Shown here one piece after another: positions 7,101 through 9,662 of a stretch of 9,662 bases of DNA (positions within the stretch are counted from its first letter, which is position 1; every line of letters begins with the position of its first letter). Source of the DNA: Hadersleviella sp041745395 (GTDB lineage: Bacteria; Chloroflexota; Anaerolineae; Promineifilales; Promineifilaceae). Position numbers and translations under genes: made by a program. The stretch is taken from the NCBI GenBank assembly GCA_041745395.1, contig JBGTIZ010000241.1, positions 1 to 9,662 on the forward strand. The letters are read 5' to 3'. The notes below the pieces were generated by a model that searched no databases, had not been told where the DNA came from, and saw only the letters and a list, made by a program, of their open reading frames with translations.

Positions 7101-7336
7101 GGCATCTGTTGGTGGGCGCGTTAGCCTCAGTGGAGCAAGCGGCTCTGATAATGGGGTTGGTACAACGGCTGGCGGATGGGAATCACCTGCCAGATTTATT
7201 CGAGCAGGAGATGAAGGCGGAGACGATGCGCCTTTTGGCTGACAAGCTAGACCCTGACCAACTTGCCCATCTGATCCAGCAGGGCGCGGCTCTTTCTATA
7301 AAGGAGTTGCTTCTCATACAGACGGTGGCGAGTTAA
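4196..7336 (+). CDS. SARP-type regulator fused to an NTPase and TPR-like repeats
   Basis: A 1046-residue AfsR-like one-protein signal integrator. Residues 1-95 form an OmpR-type winged helix (PTDKVRALLAYLAL, LLWPD, ALRNLRQNLHRLKQLL). Residues 100-260 form the bacterial transcriptional activator domain (EPWREEAQRQLMIILSQQGRRNEALLVYEHL). Residues 275-520 form a STAND/NB-ARC NTPase with Walker A GLGGMGKT (304-311), Walker B VLLVLDN (382-388), TSR (415-417) and GLPLA (487-491). A winged-helix-like segment follows (about 530-610), and helical TPR-like repeats run from about 690 to 980. The tail (975-1046) resembles the end module of AfsR/LuxR-type ATPases. Family knowledge suggests that ligand or partner sensing by the TPRs, with NTP-driven oligomerisation, activates DNA binding; the targets are unknown. 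The start matches the domain's natural beginning and the -10 box. A cluster His121/123/125/127-Cys129-x2-Cys132 interrupts the activator domain. Six CACGGCCGTG palindromes lie inside the gene, and its stop touches a repeat. Confidence 0.93.
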   Translation: MIALQLSLLGTFDLRWHNQHVTTFPTDKVRALLAYLALEAHSHPLRRESLATLLWPDYPDNVALRNLRQNLHRLKQLLDNLQPGLSEQVLQVTRQTVQVDTRWLAVDVHQFTAALTAVEKHPHDHVHTCAPCLQQLTQAANLLRGDLLAGLTLPDAPNFDEWLTIQREQIHYDSLNLLYILAESYIQQGDYERAHSYAMRQINLEPWREEAQRQLMIILSQQGRRNEALLVYEHLLELLQAELGIGPSQETEQLYRSLLNSQTAGSQLHHFTTAVTPFLGREQNLSDLSDLLFQPDCRLITITGLGGMGKTRLAQQLVQHLADTQPVALHHRFPAGCYFVPLETVNQADLLWEAIAQQIGLNLPSQEPSRVQLLNHLQEQAVLLVLDNLELLAPEFASRLADLLRHTSRLQLIATSRVPLQLAGEWVYPLAGLTYQTNQSDQTDALDDSVSTAVHLFVQTARRVRPNFQPTMADREAIQAICTLTEGLPLAIEMAASWVRVANCATIARQMRDNLDMLSSPWRHQPARQKSMRLILDYAWQALTPEAQETLLCLTLFQGTFSLTAITAVLPHAWPQIAQLHDHFLLQQTTADDYYFHPLVRRFAEEKGAARLAAGQDNTAVRDRYTHYYLTLLAEQAAKLTTAEAAQARQQLRADWVNVGQAWENAIAARAWDLLSQAAEGLVAHCTSEGLVIQGESWFTAVLEALPPSSYIEETVSTRWYIQWQRARLFLEDEYQRAEQLLTAIMDPSFPIPVAYAPHFWNDYAISKWRLGKLEEAEPLFRQVIALAVARGEAHPAAQHHLANLYLTSAPPNEACWPLYAQALQTYRQRGHLAGEAGVLHDYGLASNVMGDKLETSISYVQQSLHLYQLLHHQYGATMAASNLVYLLLLSREKGQYEEAISLGTELLNNLVGGGKFMALRAQVHVNLGHLYQKQKRHGLAAYHYRQVLGLFDHCHHYKELAGALVGWGHLLVGALASVEQAALIMGLVQRLADGNHLPDLFEQEMKAETMRLLADKLDPDQLAHLIQQGAALSIKELLLIQTVAS
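4540..6301. repeat. Cluster of the iterated palindrome CACGGCCGTG
   Basis: Six exact copies start at 4540, 5011, 5548, 5893, 6049 and 6292. Four more occur in the window at 702, 1889, 3899 and 9494. Variants differing at the first base lie at 7481 and 7662. The nine copies in genes are all read as ACG GCC GTG (Thr-Ala-Val), on either strand. The copy at 9494 is intergenic, so protein selection alone does not explain the pattern. Confidence 0.9.
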
Positions 7337-7412
7337 GAAGTAAGAAGTAAAAAGTGGTTTGCGTGCTAGCCAAGAACTGTTAGACAGCCGCCACTTCTCA
7401 CTTCTCATTTTT
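7336..7412. repeat. Heptamer-armed hairpin element, copy 1
   Basis: The left arm is a tandem of heptamers AGAAGTA (7336-7342), AGAAGTA (7343-7349) and AAAAGTG (7350-7356). It pairs over 22 positions with 7391-7412, with three A-C mismatches and two G-U pairs. The 33-nt interior holds GCGTGCTAGCC (7361-7371) and a mini-hairpin CTGT/ACAG (7377-7387). The right arm ends in a T-run. Because it lies exactly between the convergent SARP and kinase genes it may terminate transcription in both directions. It overlaps the last base of the SARP stop and the last codons of the kinase. Confidence 0.85.
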
Positions 7413-8696
7413 CGGGTCGAGCGGCAGAGAAAAAACAAAGCAGCTCCCTTGCGCTGGCTCCGCTATTGCCTCTACCCAAATACGGCCGTGGTGGGCATCC
7501 ATCACCAGCCGACAAAAGGTTAAACCCAAGCCCGTCCCCGAGCGCAAAGGAGCGCCCTGTTCATCGGTGACTTGGGCAAATTTGTCAAAAATGCGCTCTC
7601 GTTCAAGGGGGGGGATGCCGGGGCCGTCGTCCTGCACGGCGAGCTGAATGTCGTGGTCAACTACGGCCGTGGACACCACAATTTCGCTCTCCGCATACTT
7701 CACCGCATTGCTCACCAAATTATCAACCACCCGCCCAATCAGCTTGGCATCCAAGGCCACCAGTGGCAAATTTTCCCCCCACACAAAGCGCACCTTCCTA
7801 TCCTGCATCTCCGCCTGAACCTCATAAGCCTCCATATGCTCCCGCACGACCTCATTCAAATTTTGCGGCGCCCGCTGTAACACCAGCGTTTCCGACTCCA
7901 GCTTACTCACCGACAGCATATCATCGATCATGCCCATCATACGGTCAGCCGCGCCCTGTGCCCGCGAAAAAAACCGATGCTGGTCTTCCTGACTTATCTT
8001 GCCCTGCATCATTTGCACCAACCCCAGCGTACCCAACATCACCGAAAGGGGGGTGCGCAAATCATGCACAATCATATGCGTCAAGTCATCACGCATTTTT
8101 TCAGCCACCTGAAGCTCGCTATAGAGCCGCGTTACCTCCTGAAACCGCTCCGCATTCCGCAGGGCATTCGCCAACTGTACTGCCAGCAAATAGGCAATAC
8201 GCATATCATCTTGCGTATAAATATTCGTTTCATGCGAGGCAAAGTTGATGGTGCCCAAAACCTGCCGCTCACTTTCCAGCGGCAAAATCATCTGCGAACG
8301 ATAAATATGAGGCGGGGTATCTTCGCCCTTACGCAAGAATTGGGACTGGCGCGTGCGCATGGCTAACTCAATGCCATACTGCTCCCCTTCCTCAAGCTGG
8401 GCGCGGTCTATCGGTGGCCCAAACAGGGTCAGAAATTCGTCAGACACCTCTGAAAGCTTTAGATAAACGCTACAGTGATTGAAATCTAACAGCCATTTGG
8501 CCTGATGCCCCACAATATCCAAAATCGAATCTAAATCGAGCGAGCGATTGATCGCCGTCGCTATCTCCTGCACGGCCGCGATGCGGGATGAGATGGCCTG
8601 CATTTCCGCCAGCAGACGCCGCGTTGTCTCAATCAGGCTCTCGCGGTCTTGCTCATCTAAATTCTGGTTAGATAAATTTGGATAACGGTAAGCCAT
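7398..8696 (-). CDS. Cytoplasmic GAF-domain sensor histidine kinase
   Basis: A 432-residue soluble two-component kinase with no membrane segment or signal peptide. A leading helix (about 15-50) is followed by a GAF sensor domain (about 55-182), a short coiled-coil linker (183-205), the HisKA dimerisation domain with the phosphorylatable His211 in MIVHDLRTPLS, and an HATPase domain. The ATPase boxes are complete: N box with N326 and N330 (DNLVSNAVKYA), G1 DDGPGIP (356-362), F box IFDKFAQ (369-375) and G2 GTGLGL (387-392). It should therefore be active. The GAF ligand is unknown. No response regulator is encoded in the window, so it is an orphan here. The final residues NEK and the TGA stop are encoded inside the arm of a repeat element, and a second copy begins 17 bp upstream of the start codon, so the gene is enclosed by an inverted pair. 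Ribosome-binding signal is weak (GGAG about 13 nt upstream). Confidence 0.94.
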   Translation of the reverse strand: MAYRYPNLSNQNLDEQDRESLIETTRRLLAEMQAISSRIAAVQEIATAINRSLDLDSILDIVGHQAKWLLDFNHCSVYLKLSEVSDEFLTLFGPPIDRAQLEEGEQYGIELAMRTRQSQFLRKGEDTPPHIYRSQMILPLESERQVLGTINFASHETNIYTQDDMRIAYLLAVQLANALRNAERFQEVTRLYSELQVAEKMRDDLTHMIVHDLRTPLSVMLGTLGLVQMMQGKISQEDQHRFFSRAQGAADRMMGMIDDMLSVSKLESETLVLQRAPQNLNEVVREHMEAYEVQAEMQDRKVRFVWGENLPLVALDAKLIGRVVDNLVSNAVKYAESEIVVSTAVVDHDIQLAVQDDGPGIPPLERERIFDKFAQVTDEQGAPLRSGTGLGLTFCRLVMDAHHGRIWVEAIAEPAQGSCFVFSLPLDPKNEK

Positions 8697-8712
8697 CAGG
8701 TGGTCACGCTCC

Positions 8713-8800
8713 AGAAGTAAAAAGTAAAAAGTGAAAAGTGAGAAGTAGCGTCTGCCTGACAGACTTGGGCTAGCACGCCAACTACTTCTTACTTCTCACT
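8713..8800. repeat. Heptamer-armed hairpin element, copy 2 (inverted)
   Basis: Five tandem heptamers (AGAAGTA 8713, AAAAGTA 8720, AAAAGTG 8727, AAAAGTG 8734, AGAAGTA 8741) form one arm. Positions 8730-8748 pair with 8782-8800 over 19 positions with one mismatch and one G-U. The interior holds the mini-hairpin GTCTG/CAGAC (8750-8764) and GGCTAGCACGC (8768-8778), the exact reverse complement of the copy-1 core. The copy is therefore in opposite orientation. It lies between the CMD-fold gene and the kinase, where it could attenuate or end transcription from upstream. A palindrome CTCAATTGAG (8799-8808) follows. Confidence 0.85.
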
Positions 8801-8819
8801 CAATTGAGAGGGTCGAGGC

Positions 8820-9356
8820 TTAGAGCTGGTCAATCTCGAGGGCAATGGCGTCTGTGTATTGGTTGACGCCCGTAAACAGGTGCGCCGTAGCCACAATTTC
8901 GTAAATTTCGCCCTGGCTCAACCCCAATTCGCCCAAGCGTGAGAAGTCGGCATCGGTCATGCTGTGCGGGTCAGTGGCCGCCTTCAAGCCAAAACTAATC
9001 ACCGATTTTTCGCGCTCGGGCAGGGGGCAATTGGCAAAGTCAGCCACTAGCAATCGCAGAACCTCTTCGCTAATGCCCAAGGCCGATAGACCGTGCAAAT
9101 GGACTTGCAGGGCGTAGTCGCTGTTATTTTTCTGTGAGATGGCAATGCCAATCATCTCTTTGAGCGTGCGGGGCAAATACCCTTTCAAAATGGTGCTACG
9201 AAAATGATTCCAGTTGGCTTCCAAAAAGCTGGGGGAGGTCGCCATAGATTTGAATAAATTGGGAACCATGCCAAAGCCTAGTTCCGCTTTGATTTCTTCA
9301 TAAACGCGCTGAACGGTCGGGTCATCACTTTCTTCAATAATGGGAAATCTGGACAT
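8820..9356 (-). CDS. AhpD/carboxymuconolactone decarboxylase-fold protein without CxxC
   Basis: A 178-residue protein with the all-helical AhpD-like (CMD) layout: an N-terminal segment SRFPIIEESDDPTVQRVYEEIKAELGFGMVPNLFKSMATSP, then the core helix LKEMIGIAIS containing the conserved Glu67, and HLHGLSALGISEEVL with His86. In peroxidase-related members this helix carries a CxxC redox pair before the His (NGCxYCVxxH type). Here the matching positions are Ser79-Asp-Tyr-Ala82, and the only cysteine is Cys110, so classic disulfide peroxidase chemistry is not expected. Its role is unknown; lactone/decarboxylase-like or structural roles remain possible. The start at 9356 is chosen over an upstream in-frame ATG at 9440 because AAGGAG lies 9 nt before it and homologous proteins typically begin at the SRFPI region (recalled). 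The upstream extension is proline-rich and crosses a poly-G tract. It is co-directional with the kinase, but a hairpin repeat separates them. Confidence 0.88.
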   Translation of the reverse strand: MSRFPIIEESDDPTVQRVYEEIKAELGFGMVPNLFKSMATSPSFLEANWNHFRSTILKGYLPRTLKEMIGIAISQKNNSDYALQVHLHGLSALGISEEVLRLLVADFANCPLPEREKSVISFGLKAATDPHSMTDADFSRLGELGLSQGEIYEIVATAHLFTGVNQYTDAIALEIDQL

Positions 9357-9662
9357 ATGGTTATTCTCCTTGAGGGGTATGTGTAAGTGTCCTGAAATAA
9401 GAGGGGGGGGGTGCTGATCGAGGACTATTTTTCGAGCCATACGGGACAGTAATCATGTCAAATACTTTGTGGCGCGTGTTTTACGTATCAGGCCACGGCC
9501 GTGTTGCGTACTAAAATACAGCCATAACCATAGCAAATTTTATTCAACCTAGCCATGAATAAAGGGACAATAAAGGTACATTTGTGTAGTGGTCACGAAT
9601 CAGTAACGTACTTTTTTTGACAAAAGGCGTCTCTTCTCAACCGACTAGCTTCGTCGTGGCCT
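9357..9662. other. Intergenic/upstream region, no convincing gene
   Basis: These 306 bases up to the window edge hold the 5' region of the CMD-fold gene. Visible items are a run of nine G (9403-9411), a perfect minus-strand TTGACA (9456-9461) without a well-spaced -10 box, one CACGGCCGTG palindrome (9494-9503) continuing as GTGTTGCG (9496 region to 9508), and AT-rich sequence beyond 9510. TAAAGGTAC (9571-9579) can pair with GTACTTTTT (9608-9616) before the end of a T-run, a weak terminator-like hairpin with a 28-nt loop. No reading frame here looks protein-like. Confidence 0.6.
9366..9371 (-). promoter_or_regulatory. Ribosome binding site that sets the CMD-fold gene start
   Basis: The minus strand reads AAGGAG, separated by 9 nt from the ATG at 9356. 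This is decisive against the 28-residue-longer reading frame starting at 9440. Confidence 0.85.

Noticed and set aside
7336..8800. Idea of a transposon carrying the kinase between inverted repeats
   Set aside because: No transposase is present, the repeats are hairpin elements in their own right rather than simple terminal repeats, and no target-site duplication is visible; kept only as an inverted repeat pair.
9357..9440. 28-residue N-terminal extension of the CMD-fold protein
   Set aside because: The downstream ATG has AAGGAG at ideal spacing and begins the recognisable protein; the extension passes through a poly-G tract and is not protein-like.
9571..9618. Possible terminator hairpin on the plus strand near the window edge
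   Set aside because: The stem is short and AT-rich with a 28-nt loop, and no gene upstream on that strand needs it.

Overview
This 9.66 kb window looks like a bacterial chromosome segment, most likely from a Chloroflexota (Anaerolineae- or Ardenticatenia-like) organism. That assignment is an inference. It rests on a 1046-residue SARP-type regulator fused to an NTPase and a TPR-like tail, with a His/Cys-rich insert of a kind I associate with Chloroflexota; on a small conserved protein starting an YQAYLIRLWR-type motif; and on the moderately GC-rich, genome-repeat-rich style of the DNA. No 16S, tRNA, phage, transposase or CRISPR sequence is visible.

Layout. (1) 105-2219: a cytochrome P450 (minus) diverges from a TetR-family regulator (plus). 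The 159 bp between them holds a perfect inverted-repeat operator candidate and overlapping promoters, which suggests a self-contained repressor/P450 unit. Bases 1-104, beyond the P450 stop, show nothing I can name. (2) 2199-2515: a perfect hairpin at the TetR stop codon, then a small conserved hypothetical gene (minus). (3) 2488-4082: a secreted V8/trypsin-like serine protease (minus) with its own intrinsic terminator, bracketed by a 28-bp near-perfect direct repeat built of 11-bp-phased TTGCGAC units. (4) 4102-7336: a large SARP/NTPase/TPR regulator (plus), probably read from a leaderless transcript. (5) 7336-8800: a soluble GAF-histidine kinase (minus) flanked by two inverted copies of a heptamer-armed hairpin element. 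One arm supplies the last codons and stop of the kinase. (6) 8820-9356: an AhpD/carboxymuconolactone-decarboxylase-fold protein (minus) that lacks the usual CxxC. Bases 9357-9662 contain no convincing gene.

How the parts may work together. Three different regulators (TetR, SARP-NTPase, histidine kinase) lie within 7 kb beside two enzyme genes and a protease, but there is no obvious shared operon. The gene orders are divergent or convergent, and most units are insulated by hairpins or repeats. The most striking signal is not a gene. A 10-bp palindrome, CACGGCCGTG, occurs ten times, in five genes and one intergenic region, and every coding copy is read in the same frame as Thr-Ala-Val. This is a highly-iterated-palindrome pattern comparable in kind to HIP1 of cyanobacteria.
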